Below, in pieces: positions 47,098 through 56,535 of a stretch of 64,000 nt of DNA (positions within the stretch are counted from its first letter, which is position 1; each line of letters starts with the position of its first letter). The position numbers and the translations under genes are program-made. The notes beneath the pieces are model-generated. The model was not told the DNA's origin. It saw only the letters and a program-made list of their open reading frames with translations, and did no database searches. Source of the stretch: Shewanella sp. OMA3-2 (GTDB taxonomy: Bacteria > Pseudomonadota > Gammaproteobacteria > Enterobacterales > Shewanellaceae); the NCBI RefSeq assembly GCF_021513195.1, contig NZ_CP090974.1:1810001-1874000 (forward strand), written 5' to 3'.

Positions 47098-48300
47098 TTA
47101 TAAACTAACAACATCAAACTCTACATTCGGGTTTACGTCTGCTTCGTAATCAATACCCTCAATACCAAAACCAAATAGCTTTAAAAACTCTTCTTTATAT
47201 TCGCGGTAGTCCGTAAGTTCAGATAAGTTTTCTGTGGTTACTAGTGGCCATAAATCACGACAATGTTTTTGAATTTCCTCACGTAATTCCCAATCATCTA
47301 AACGTAAACGATTGGTATCATCCACTGCAGGGGCTTGGCCATCAGCGCGGAATAAGCGTTCACTGAACATACGGTAAATTTGATCCATACAGCCTTCGTG
47401 AAGACCTTCTTGGCGCATTTTTTTGAATACCATAGCGATATACAATGGCATAACAGGAATAGCCGAACTGGCCTGAGTTACAACGCTCTTTAAGACAGCA
47501 ACATTGGCAGAGCCACCTGTGGTGGCTAACTTGGTGTTTAATGAGTGCGCTGCACGGTCTAAATCCATTTTAGCCTTGCCAAGTGCACCGTGCCAGTAGA
47601 TAGGCCAAGTTATTTCGGTGCCAATATAACTGTAAGCGACGGTTTTACAACCATCAGCCAGGACGCCGGCTTGGGACAGTGCTTCAATCCATAACTCCCA
47701 ATCTTCGCCACCCATAACGGTTACAGTATCGGCAATCTCTTGTTCAGTAGCAGGTTCCACAGAGGTTTCAATAATCGTGTCTTTATTGGTATCAACAGCA
47801 GTAGCACTGTAGGTTTCACCTATTGGCTTTAACGATGACCGAATTACTTCACCGGTATCAGGTAATTTACGCACTGGTGAGGCAAGTGAATATACCACCA
47901 TATCAATTTGACCTAAATCTTGCTTGATAAGCTCAATGACCTTTTGCTTTGCTTCATGGCTGAATGCATCACAGTTAATGCTTTTTGAATACAAACCTGC
48001 AGCTTTAGCAAATTTATCAAACGCGGCAGAGTTATACCAACCTGCTGTGCCAGGTTTGGAGTCTGAGCTTGGTTTCTCAAAAAAAACACCAATAGTGGCG
48101 GCATCACTACCAAATGCAGAGGCGATACGTGAAGATAGGCCATAGCCACTAGATGAGCCGACAACCAGGACTTTTTTAGGGCCTTTAGTGATTTTGCCTT
48201 TTGCCTTAGTTAAATCGATTTGTTCTTTTACGTTAGCTTCACAACCAACTGGGTGAGTAGTGGTGCAAATAAAGCCACGAATTTTTGGTTTAATAATCAT
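47098..48300 (-). CDS. fabV: NADH-dependent trans-2-enoyl-ACP/CoA reductase FabV
   Basis: A 400-residue FabV. Markers are [17 protein letters not shown] at the start, the NADH-binding [31 protein letters not shown], and the Y-x8-K catalytic pair in [21 protein letters not shown]. It performs the last reduction in fatty acid elongation and in other bacteria confers resistance to triclosan. It lies downstream of sapF on the same strand with a 105-base gap. Confidence 0.96.
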   Translation of the reverse strand: MIIKPKIRGFICTTTHPVGCEANVKEQIDLTKAKGKITKGPKKVLVVGSSSGYGLSSRIASAFGSDAATIGVFFEKPSSDSKPGTAGWYNSAAFDKFAKAAGLYSKSINCDAFSHEAKQKVIELIKQDLGQIDMVVYSLASPVRKLPDTGEVIRSSLKPIGETYSATAVDTNKDTIIETSVEPATEQEIADTVTVMGGEDWELWIEALSQAGVLADGCKTVAYSYIGTEITWPIYWHGALGKAKMDLDRAAHSLNTKLATTGGSANVAVLKSVVTQASSAIPVMPLYIAMVFKKMRQEGLHEGCMDQIYRMFSERLFRADGQAPAVDDTNRLRLDDWELREEIQKHCRDLWPLVTTENLSELTDYREYKEEFLKLFGFGIEGIDYEADVNPNVEFDVVSL

Positions 48301-48405
48301 AAGTCAGTTTCTTCCTTTATCGTTGGCACTAGGATAATTAGATCGTCGCTGAAATGGCACTTATTTTTGTGTAAAGTCGCCATTTAGGCCAGTGGTTGGA
48401 TCAGT

Positions 48406-49191
48406 TTAACGTCTTTGCATGAAATGAGTTTGCTCTTGAATGAGCCTTTGAGTGTATTCATGCTGTGGCGAAGTGAATAAATCTTCAGTACTGGCTTTTT
48501 CGACCATACAGCCATTTTGAAGAACCATAATTTTATCGCTGATGTGACGGATAATATTTAAGTTATGCGACACAAATATATAAGATAAGCCTAAGTCTTT
48601 TTGCAATTTTAACAACAAGTTAATAATTTGCGACCGTACAGATAAATCGAGTGCTGTTAAAGCTTCATCGGCAATAATAATTTTGGGATTTAACATTAAC
48701 GCCCGTGCAACGGCAACACGTTGTTTTTGGCCTTCAGATACCATATGAGGATAAAAATTAACGTGTTCAGGCAATAAACCAACCTTACGTAGGGTATCAA
48801 TTACCTGTACTCGGCGCTCTTCAACGGTAAGGTTTGTACTAAACCTAAGTGGCTCATTTAATAACTCACCTATGGTTAATCTTGGATTTAAAGAGGTATT
48901 TGGGTCTTGAAAAATCATTCTAATCAAACGACAGCGCTGTTTTACGTTACGTGACTCTAAGGCCTCACCTTCAAAAAAAATATCACCACTACTTCTTTGT
49001 TCAGCACCGACTAAAATACGTGCTAGGGTTGATTTTCCAGAGCCGACTTCACCCACAATAGCCAATGTTTCACCGCGCCCAAGCTCAAAGGAGACTGGTA
49101 AAAGGGCATCATAGTATTGTGGTACAAACCTTTTGTAGCCGGTTAAGTATTGTTTACTCAGGTTGGTCACTTTAAGCAAAGGTGTTGTCAT
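48406..49191 (-). CDS. sapF: Peptide ABC transporter ATP-binding protein SapF
   Basis: A 261-residue ABC ATPase. Walker A is GEVGSGKST, the Q-loop MIFQDPNTSLNPR, the signature VSEGQKQRVAVARAL, Walker B KIIIADEALTALD, and the switch histidine in FVSHNLNI. ATG 49191 gives MTTPLLKVTNLSK like E. coli SapF; in-frame starts at 49206 or 49236 lengthen it. It overlaps the sapD end by 20 bases. SapF powers the SapBC permease with SapD. Confidence 0.92.
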   Translation of the reverse strand: MTTPLLKVTNLSKQYLTGYKRFVPQYYDALLPVSFELGRGETLAIVGEVGSGKSTLARILVGAEQRSSGDIFFEGEALESRNVKQRCRLIRMIFQDPNTSLNPRLTIGELLNEPLRFSTNLTVEERRVQVIDTLRKVGLLPEHVNFYPHMVSEGQKQRVAVARALMLNPKIIIADEALTALDLSVRSQIINLLLKLQKDLGLSYIFVSHNLNIIRHISDKIMVLQNGCMVEKASTEDLFTSPQHEYTQRLIQEQTHFMQRR

Positions 49192-50182
49192 CGGCTTCTT
49201 GCTCATTTTTGTAAGGGAAGTGGCAGGCAAATGCACGATCTTTTACGTGCTCTATTTTAGGCTGTTTGACGCATTGCCGCTTAGCTTCCGGGCAGCGAGG
49301 GCCTAATCGACAACCGATAGGAAGATTTTGAATCGAGGGCGATGACCCTTGTAATGTTGGTAAATTCGATTTATGTCGCATTTTACCAGTATACTCAGGT
49401 AAGTTCTTTAGAAGCGCCCGTGTATATGGATGAAATGGACTGGCAACTATTTCTGTGGTGGGGCCTGATTCCATCATTTGCCCACCATATAATATGGTTA
49501 AATTATCACAATATTGCACTAAAGTTTCAAGCTCATGGCTAACTAATAGAATAGAGACATTTTGTAATTGATTGAGTTGTGACAATAATCTGAATATTTG
49601 CGCCTGGGTATTTTGCTCCATCGAGTTTGTTGGTTCATCAGCAATCAATAACTTGGGGTGGTTAGCGACGGCCATGGCGATCATCACTTTCTGGCATTCA
49701 CCTTCAGATAACTCCCATGGATAGAATTTCATCAAAGATTTAGGGCTTTTAATGCCCACTTTATGTAACCATTTATGCGCGTTGAGATAGGTGTCTTTTG
49801 ATCTACGCCAAAAAGGGACATTCTTATTGGGTATCATAGCCTCAATTAATTGGCTTCCTACCGTTTTTACCGGATCAAGACTGCCTGATGGATCTTGAAA
49901 TATCATTGCCATATCTGAGCCCATTAAGCAGCGGCGTTCTTTGGCAGTTAATTCTAGTAAGTTTTTACCGTCAAACATCATTCGGTCGGCGATAATATGC
50001 CAGTTAGTGCCCAAAATACCCAAAATGGCCTTAGCCAATATACTTCGTCCCGAACCCGAACCACCCACTAACCCATGAATTTCTCCCGAGTTCATAGTAA
50101 GGCTGACCTTTTCTAACACGGCGACTCTACCTTGCTCGGTATCGAGTTCTATGGTCAGGTTTCGAATATCAAGTAATGGCAT
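49172..50182 (-). CDS. sapD: Peptide ABC transporter ATP-binding protein SapD, altered Walker A
   Basis: A 336-residue SapD (E. coli 330). The signature LSEGECQKVMIAMA, Walker B LLIADEPTNS, H-loop LVSHELE and the C-terminal Cys-rich CRLGPRCPEAKRQC are all intact. The Walker A reads GGSGSGRS where E. coli has GESGSGKS: Arg46 (codon CGA at 50045-50047) replaces the invariant lysine and Gly41 replaces Glu. ATP binding may be weak; in a SapD/SapF heterodimer one site could still work. It lies 3 bases from sapC. Confidence 0.92.
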   Translation of the reverse strand: MPLLDIRNLTIELDTEQGRVAVLEKVSLTMNSGEIHGLVGGSGSGRSILAKAILGILGTNWHIIADRMMFDGKNLLELTAKERRCLMGSDMAMIFQDPSGSLDPVKTVGSQLIEAMIPNKNVPFWRRSKDTYLNAHKWLHKVGIKSPKSLMKFYPWELSEGECQKVMIAMAVANHPKLLIADEPTNSMEQNTQAQIFRLLSQLNQLQNVSILLVSHELETLVQYCDNLTILYGGQMMESGPTTEIVASPFHPYTRALLKNLPEYTGKMRHKSNLPTLQGSSPSIQNLPIGCRLGPRCPEAKRQCVKQPKIEHVKDRAFACHFPYKNEQEADDNTFA

Positions 50183-50185
50183 AAA

Positions 50186-51076
50186 TTAGTTTCTTATTGG
50201 TGCAATAGCTGAACGTAATCCGTCACCGACGAGGTTAACGGCCAGTACGCTGAATAATATGGCCACGCCAGGAATGGTAACCGTCCAAGGGGCCAGTAAT
50301 AAATTATCTAAGCCCTGGGCAATCATAGACCCCCATTCTGGACTAGGTGCTTGGGCGCCAAGGTTTAAAAAGCCTAATGCCGCAATATCTAATATAGCTG
50401 CCGAAATTGCCATAGTAATCTGAATAATAAGCACTTCCCACACATTAGGCATAATCACATACCAAAAAACTTGCAGGTTATTAGCGCCGTCAAGTTTAGC
50501 GGCTGTTACATATTCTTTTTGTAATTCTTCATGAACCGCCTGGTGAATCGTGCGAATAAATTGCGGTACCATTGCAATCCCAACAGCCCAGAATACGTTA
50601 TAAAGTCCAGGTCCTATGACTGCTACCACGAGTATAGCCATTAATAAGGATGGAATAGATAACAGGGCATCGAGCAAGTGCCCTAAAATACTAGATTTTA
50701 ATCCTCGCATCATGCCGGAAACTGAACCGATTAAAAACCCCAAAAATAACGCACAACTTACAATGATGAGTGACATGCCAAAGGTTAATTGAACACCGTG
50801 TAAAATACGGCTGAATATATCTCGGCCGAGATCATCAGTGCCCAGAAAATATTCTACGTGTCCTAATGGGTCCCAAGACGGTGGTAGTAATAAAATTTGT
50901 TGATTTTGTTCATTAACCGCATAAGGCGCAATAAAAGGCGCTAAAATAGTCAGTAAAAGTAAAAAACACACTCCCCATAATCCAATTAGTGCAAATGGAT
51001 TTTTAGAAAATGCTGCCCATACCCTACCAGCAGGGGTTGCAATGTAGTCTTGTTTGTAAATCTTAATAGGAGGCAT
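50186..51076 (-). CDS. sapC: Peptide ABC transporter permease SapC
   Basis: A 296-residue DppC/OppC-type permease. It has about six membrane helices and the cytoplasmic EAA-like loop TAAKLDGANNLQVFWYVIMP. The FLGTDDLGRDIFSRIL segment is typical of this permease class. Its start overlaps the restored sapB end by 14 bases, as in a coupled operon. Confidence 0.93.
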   Translation of the reverse strand: MPPIKIYKQDYIATPAGRVWAAFSKNPFALIGLWGVCFLLLLTILAPFIAPYAVNEQNQQILLLPPSWDPLGHVEYFLGTDDLGRDIFSRILHGVQLTFGMSLIIVSCALFLGFLIGSVSGMMRGLKSSILGHLLDALLSIPSLLMAILVVAVIGPGLYNVFWAVGIAMVPQFIRTIHQAVHEELQKEYVTAAKLDGANNLQVFWYVIMPNVWEVLIIQITMAISAAILDIAALGFLNLGAQAPSPEWGSMIAQGLDNLLLAPWTVTIPGVAILFSVLAVNLVGDGLRSAIAPIRN

Positions 51077-52092
51077 ACAGTTCCTTCTTGCTCATAGGAT
51101 TGATCACTGTATGGATAAACTCTATCAGTATGCTTAAAAAGATAATTAACAGTGACACAGAGAATATACCTGCTTGAATGACGGTGTAGTCGCGTTGGTA
51201 AATACCAGAGACTAACCAACTGCCCACACCGCCATGCAAAAATAACTTCTACAACAATACCATAGCTTGCAAATGAGCCTAGCATAATCCCGATACTTTT
51301 AAGCACTGGGATCATTGCGTTTGGTAATGCATGACGAATAATAATTTTGAATGTATGTAATCCCCTTGCTTCAGCAGCACGAATGTAGGTTTGATTCATT
51401 ACATGTAACATTGCCTGATGAGTAATGCGCACTATTAAGGTAAAAGGCAAAACGGCAAGTGTAATAGCAGGTAAAATCAAATGCATTATTGCATCGACAA
51501 AAGCCTGCATCCGATAAACTGAATCAGATAGTAAGGTATCAATTAACATGAATCCACTTACTGGTTCAATTTGATAAAGCAAGTTTATTTGTCCAGAGGT
51601 CGGTAACCAGCCTAAGTTGACACCAAACCACAGTGATAAAGTGAGTCCAAGCCAAAATATCGGAGTGGAATAACCGGTTAAGGTCAGTCCTAATATACTA
51701 CCTTGAATAAGTTTGTTTTTACTTAGTGCTGCAATAACACCAATTGGCACGCCCAAGAATAACGCGATAGCGCCTGAGAATAGCGACAACTCAAATGATG
51801 CAGGTAAAACTGTTTTTAATTCAGTATAAATAGGCTGTTGTGAGTTGATTGAAATGCCCATATTGCCTGATAAGCGTTGTTGCACATAGGCGATAAATTG
51901 TCTTACATTATTACTGTCTAGTTTAAAGTCTTGGGATATTTGGGCTAATTGTTCAGTGGTCGGTTGTTGAATGCCCGTTAAAGCATAGGCCTGATCCACC
52001 GGAAAAAGGTGAGTGGCATAAAATAATACCGCCATCATGATTAACGTTGTGGCTAAAAATAAACTGGTACGTCTAAAAAAATATTGCCACAT
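51063..52092 (-). pseudogene. sapB: sapB, peptide ABC transporter permease, frameshifted
   Basis: The N-terminal ~285 residues are a normal DppB/SapB permease (MWQYFFRRTSLFLATTLIMM, the EAA loop RAAEARGLHTFKIIIRHALP). After GIVVEVIFAW the frame changes and reads an unrelated basic tail to 50986. In another frame the expected end follows at once: GVGSWLVSGIYQRDYTVIQA and on to NPMSKKELYASY, stopping at 51063. The break is at 51231, where two bases of the proline codon of the WPGVG motif seem to be missing. As written, SapB loses its last membrane helix. Confidence 0.88.
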
Positions 52093-52094
52093 AA

Positions 52095-53720
52095 TTAGTT
52101 ACTCTCTGGGGTGGTCTCAACTATTTTGGCAAAGGCGATACCGCCGTAAGGTCTTACTTGCATTGACATTATAGTATCTTTTTTTAAGATAACCTTTTGA
52201 GCATGCGCAATTGGAATAAGCGGCACTTGGTCACTTAATATGGCTTCTGCGGCTTGGTAAAATGCCTTACGCTCTTCACGTTCAGTGGTATTTTGAGCAC
52301 TGGTTAGTAAGTGGTCAAAATCTTTTTGGCACCATTTTGAACGATTATTGTGTGATGCTAACGCAGCGCAGCTCAGTAAAGGAGTAAAGAAGTTGTCAGG
52401 ATCACTATTATCTGCGTTCCATCCAATCAGCACCGAATCATAATCATCACGCACAAGCTTTTGGGTAAATACACTCCAGTCATATGAAACGATGTTAATT
52501 TTGACACCTATTTTAGCCAGATCAGCCTGAATTAATTCTGCAGTTTTAAGCGCATTAGGGTTATAAACGCGAGCGACTGGCATAGCCCAAATATCTATTG
52601 ATAATTTATCAATACCTGCTTCATTTAACAGTGCCTTAGCTTTTGTTGGATCATAGTTATTGGCATTAATATTGTCAGAATAAGCCCATGACGCCGGAGG
52701 CAAAACCCCTTTTGCTTCTACAGCAATGCCATTATATACCACGTCTAAAATATTTTGTTTATCAATAGCGTGCGCGAGTGCACGTCGCACTTTAATATCA
52801 TTTAAAGGTGGCTTTTGAGTATTAAGAGCCCAAAATGCAACGTTAAGCCCAGGTTTAATATCCACTTTAATGTGTTTATGTTGATCGACTATCGCTAGCT
52901 CCCCAGCTTTAGGCAAGGCTGATACGCTACAGTCGCCAGTAATTAACTTAGTGATACGCGCGGTACTTTTAGGTGTGATATCGAAAACTAAATGCTCGAT
53001 ATCCGCTGCAGTACCCCAGTAATAAGGATGTCTGTTATAGCGAATATACTCGTTTTTAACATATTGATTTAACTGAAATGGACCTGTACCAATGGGCTGG
53101 GAATCAATCAGTTCAGGTTCACCGCTTTTGAGCAACATATCGCCATACTCTGCAGACAGCATCACTGCAAAGTCGGTGGCTAAATTCGATAAAAATGAAG
53201 CATCTTTGCGGTTCAAGTGAAAAACAACATGATGGGAATCAATTTTTTCAATTGAATCAATAAGCTTGTTAAAACCAATGCTTTGGAAAAATGGATAGCC
53301 GGTGCGGCTAACAGAATGATAAGGGTGTTGCGAGTCAATAATGCGATTAAACGAAAATAAAACGTCGTCGGCATTAAACGCTCTTTGTGGCTTAAAACGA
53401 CTTGTTTGATGGAATAAAACATCACTGCGCAACACAAACGTATAAGTTAAGCCGTCATCACTTATGTGCCACTCAGTGGCTAATCCCGGCACTATGTCAC
53501 CAATAACTGGGTCGTAGTTTACTAATCGACTGTATATTTGATGAGAAGTCGCATCGATAGTTGTGCCTGAAGTAACAAGTTGAGGATTAAAACTTTCTGG
53601 GTTACCTTCACTACAATATACCAGTCCAGGCGGCAGGGTTGTTTGACCACACGCACTGAGCATAAGCCCACTAAGACATATAAACATGTGCTGAATCTGT
53701 TGTCTCAAAGACATTGCCAT
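52095..53720 (-). CDS. sapA: Peptide ABC transporter substrate-binding lipoprotein SapA
   Basis: A 541-residue type 5 solute-binding protein with a lipoprotein signal (SGLMLSACG). It begins LVYCSEGNPESFNPQLV like E. coli SapA and has the family block RRALAHAIDKQNIL. It probably binds peptides in the periplasm; in enterobacteria Sap proteins affect antimicrobial-peptide resistance and putrescine export. It is first in sapABCDF, two bases before sapB. Confidence 0.93.
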   Translation of the reverse strand: MAMSLRQQIQHMFICLSGLMLSACGQTTLPPGLVYCSEGNPESFNPQLVTSGTTIDATSHQIYSRLVNYDPVIGDIVPGLATEWHISDDGLTYTFVLRSDVLFHQTSRFKPQRAFNADDVLFSFNRIIDSQHPYHSVSRTGYPFFQSIGFNKLIDSIEKIDSHHVVFHLNRKDASFLSNLATDFAVMLSAEYGDMLLKSGEPELIDSQPIGTGPFQLNQYVKNEYIRYNRHPYYWGTAADIEHLVFDITPKSTARITKLITGDCSVSALPKAGELAIVDQHKHIKVDIKPGLNVAFWALNTQKPPLNDIKVRRALAHAIDKQNILDVVYNGIAVEAKGVLPPASWAYSDNINANNYDPTKAKALLNEAGIDKLSIDIWAMPVARVYNPNALKTAELIQADLAKIGVKINIVSYDWSVFTQKLVRDDYDSVLIGWNADNSDPDNFFTPLLSCAALASHNNRSKWCQKDFDHLLTSAQNTTEREERKAFYQAAEAILSDQVPLIPIAHAQKVILKKDTIMSMQVRPYGGIAFAKIVETTPESN

Positions 53721-53867
53721 AGCTAAATCGTATTTTGCGAGTCTGGAAGTCTATTTTAGCAGTGTAAATATCTTGGTAGCAAACAAGTTATTAAATTGTT
53801 TTTTTTAACTTTTTATCTTTGCTCTATTAATGACATATTGATTAAAGGGCAAACAGACAATTTAGCT

Positions 53868-54986
53868 TCACAGTAAGTTGTATTTTTTCAGAATGCCGCG
53901 TAATTGATGATAACTAAGTCCTAAGTTTTCAGCTGTTTTCTTCTGATTAAACTGACTTTCAGTTAAAGCTAACTGCAACAGTGCGACTTCTTGTTTTTCA
54001 GTGTGCTCTTTAAAATCGATGGGGAAGCTGATTGGATCCAATATGGGCACAACTTTGTCGTGTCCAATTGTCACAGCATCGGGTGTTGTTAAAGCGGTTT
54101 CTGCCGTAAGTGGCTTGGTATAAGTATCGTCAGTATTATTCGAGATAGCAGGTTGAAAAAATGTCTGCTGACGTTCTTTGGTTTTAACACGCGTTTGCGG
54201 TCGATAAGGAGACGCAAATGGATCAAGAATGATATGATCTATTTGCTGACCTTCGCTACCTTCACGATATACGCTACGTTCAACCACGTTTTTTAGTTCT
54301 CGTATATTACCAGGCCATGTATAGCTTAATAATTGTTCAACAGCTAAAGGGCTAAAACCGCCAAAATAGTCTAGCTTGAGTTGTCTTGCCATACTGATGG
54401 CAAAGTACTCTGCTAAGTCCATAATATCTTCTGTACGGCAACGCAGTGGCGGTAGAGTGATCACATCAAATGCTAATCGGTCTAATAAGTCGGCTCTAAA
54501 CTCACCGGATTCAGCCAATGAAGGTAAATCTTCATTGGCGGCACAGATTAAGCGCACATCGGTTTGTACTGTTTTACTGCCACCGACACGTTCGAATTCA
54601 CCGTATTCAATCACCCGTAATAATTTTTCTTGAATAAGCCCTGAGGTATTTGCTAATTCATCTAAAAATAAGGTGCCGCCATCTGCGCGCTCAAAACGGC
54701 CCTCATGTTTTCCTTTTGCCCTGGTAAATGCGCCCGATTCGTGACCAAAAAGTTCGCTTTCGAGTAAGTTCTCACTTAAAGAAGAGCAATTCAGTTTGAT
54801 AAAACTCTGATCCCATCTACCTGAAAGATAATGCAGCCGCTCTGCGATTAACTCTTTACCCGTGCCACGTTCACCAATAATAAGCACAGGTTTTGACAAA
54901 GGGGCTATTTTAGATACATGCTCTAATACTTCGAGTAACGCATTGGATTGACCGATAAGGTTATCTTGCTGAAATTGCTTATTCAC
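53868..54986 (-). CDS. pspF: Phage-shock sigma-54 activator PspF
   Basis: A 372-residue enhancer-binding protein. The AAA+ domain has Walker A GERGTGKE, Walker B GGTLFLDELA, and the R-finger region FRADLLDRLAFDV; a C-terminal Fis-type HTH is in NQKKTAENLGLSYHQLRGIL. There is no N-terminal sensor domain, as in E. coli PspF. The sigma-54 contact loop reads GAFTRA (residues 85-90; Arg89 from codon AGG at 54720-54722) instead of GAFTGA. Divergent from pspABC, as expected. Confidence 0.94.
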   Translation of the reverse strand: MNKQFQQDNLIGQSNALLEVLEHVSKIAPLSKPVLIIGERGTGKELIAERLHYLSGRWDQSFIKLNCSSLSENLLESELFGHESGAFTRAKGKHEGRFERADGGTLFLDELANTSGLIQEKLLRVIEYGEFERVGGSKTVQTDVRLICAANEDLPSLAESGEFRADLLDRLAFDVITLPPLRCRTEDIMDLAEYFAISMARQLKLDYFGGFSPLAVEQLLSYTWPGNIRELKNVVERSVYREGSEGQQIDHIILDPFASPYRPQTRVKTKERQQTFFQPAISNNTDDTYTKPLTAETALTTPDAVTIGHDKVVPILDPISFPIDFKEHTEKQEVALLQLALTESQFNQKKTAENLGLSYHQLRGILKKYNLL

Positions 54987-55105
54987 AGTATTTTAGTCTT
55001 TTACGCTAATTATTGGTGAAAATCATAATAGATGGCTTAAGAGAATAAATAAAGAAAAACATCATTTTCACTTTAAGTATCTGAAAATAGAGTGTTTGTA
55101 AATGT

Positions 55106-55121
55106 TGGCACACATAGTGTA
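55106..55121 (+). promoter_or_regulatory. Candidate sigma-54 promoter of pspABC
   Basis: TTGGCAC (-24) is followed at the right spacing by GTGTA (-12), matching the -24 box well and the -12 box (TTGC) only in part. It lies about 45 bases before pspA and opposite pspF. Confidence 0.5.
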
Positions 55122-55163
55122 TTAGTCTATGCGACATCTACATATAACTTTGAGGAACACATT

Positions 55164-55847
55164 ATGGGAATTTTCTCTCGCTTTGCTGATATCGTTAATT
55201 CAAACATCAGTGCAATACTTGATAAGGCTGAAGATCCAGAAAAAATGGTTCGCCTTATCATCCAGGAAATGGAAGATACAGTCGTAGAAGTGCGTTCTAC
55301 TTCAGCAAAAGTGTTAGCTGAGAAAAAAGAACTCCTTCGTCGTATCAGCCGAGTGCAAGAGCAAGTACAGGATTGGGAAGATAAAGCTGAATTAGCTATT
55401 TCTAAAGATCGTGAAGACTTAGCCAAAGCAGCGTTAGTTGAAAAGCAAAAAACCGCTAGCTTGCTGGCAACGCTTGAAGCGGAATTAAAGGTAGTTGAAG
55501 AACACATTGCTCGCTTGAAAGATGAAGTGGCGCAATTACAAGAAAAGCTAACCGATGCGCGCGCTCGTCAAAAGACGATAATCATGCGTAAGCAAACAGC
55601 GACTTCTCGTCTAGAAGTTAAAAAGCAACTTGATTCAAGTAAAATTGATGATGCTATGATGAAGTTTGAACAATACGAGCGCCGTGTTGAAGGACTTGAA
55701 GCGCAAGTTGACGCTTATGATTTAGGCAAAAAATCGACCTTAGATGATGAGTTCGCCGCGCTTAAAGCTGAAGACTCAGTTAACGATGAGCTGGCAGCAT
55801 TAAAAGCAAAGATGAAAGCGAAAAACCAACCTAAATCAAAAGTATAA
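55164..55847 (+). CDS. pspA: Phage shock protein A
   Basis: A 227-residue PspA/IM30 protein, almost all coiled coil. The start MGIFSRFADIVNSNISAILD forms the membrane-binding amphipathic helix, and DPEKMVRLIIQEMEDTVVE is conserved. PspA binds damaged inner membrane and holds PspF inactive. ATG 55164 follows GAGGA. It starts the pspABC operon. Confidence 0.96.
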   Translation: MGIFSRFADIVNSNISAILDKAEDPEKMVRLIIQEMEDTVVEVRSTSAKVLAEKKELLRRISRVQEQVQDWEDKAELAISKDREDLAKAALVEKQKTASLLATLEAELKVVEEHIARLKDEVAQLQEKLTDARARQKTIIMRKQTATSRLEVKKQLDSSKIDDAMMKFEQYERRVEGLEAQVDAYDLGKKSTLDDEFAALKAEDSVNDELAALKAKMKAKNQPKSKV

Positions 55848-55867
55848 TAATTTTTCAGAGGTGAGTT

Positions 55868-56101
55868 ATGGATATGGATCTTCTTATTGCACCAATTATC
55901 ATCTTTTTGGTTATTGTGGCACCTATCTGGTTGGTTCTTCATTATCGCAGTAAGCGACAAGTGAGCCAGGGGCTCACTGAAGAAGAATTTAACCAACTAA
56001 ATGATTTAATTGCTAAAGCTGAAAAAATGGGTGGTCGTATTCATACGCTTGAAGCAATTCTTGACAGTGAATCTCCAGAATGGAGGACCAAACATGAGTG
56101 A
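55868..56101 (+). CDS. pspB: Phage shock protein B
   Basis: A 77-residue inner-membrane protein. One N-terminal helix (~5-25) is followed by LHYRSKRQVSQGLTEEEFNQ and a coiled coil, as in E. coli PspB (74). It senses stress with PspC. Its stop overlaps the pspC start by eight bases. Confidence 0.94.
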   Translation: MDMDLLIAPIIIFLVIVAPIWLVLHYRSKRQVSQGLTEEEFNQLNDLIAKAEKMGGRIHTLEAILDSESPEWRTKHE

Positions 56102-56489
56102 CTCTAAAGGGCGAACCTTATACCGAATTCCCCAAACGGGTAAAATTGCAGGTGTATGTGCGGGGATTGCAGAGTATTTAAATTCTGAAGTATGGTTGGT
56201 CAGAGTGGTCGCTGCATCAATATTTTTACTCGGAGGTAGCGGGGTTATCTTAGTTATTTACATCGCAATGTGGATGATTTTAGATGTCAAACCGCGAGTG
56301 CAACAACACCAAGACAACCATAAAGACATTGAGCTTAAAAAGAAAGTTTGGCAAGCTGGCGAACCAGCAAAACAGGCATTGTTTGATGTCAATCGACAGT
56401 TTTCAACATTGGAAGCTCGATTACAAAAACTTGAACAACATGTTACTTCAGACACCTTTGATTTGAAACGCCAAATCAATAGTCTGTAA
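56094..56489 (+). CDS. pspC: Phage shock protein C
   Basis: A 131-residue PspC. RTLYRIPQTGKIAGVCAGIA is the family signature, followed by a membrane helix (~38-62) and a charged tail with a leucine-zipper-like pattern. It partners PspB to relieve PspA inhibition of PspF. ATG 56094 follows GGAGGA inside pspB. Confidence 0.94.
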   Translation: MSDSKGRTLYRIPQTGKIAGVCAGIAEYLNSEVWLVRVVAASIFLLGGSGVILVIYIAMWMILDVKPRVQQHQDNHKDIELKKKVWQAGEPAKQALFDVNRQFSTLEARLQKLEQHVTSDTFDLKRQINSL

Positions 56490-56535
56490 TCAAATCTAGG
56501 GCGGTTATCCGCCCTTATTTTATTTGGAATCAGCC

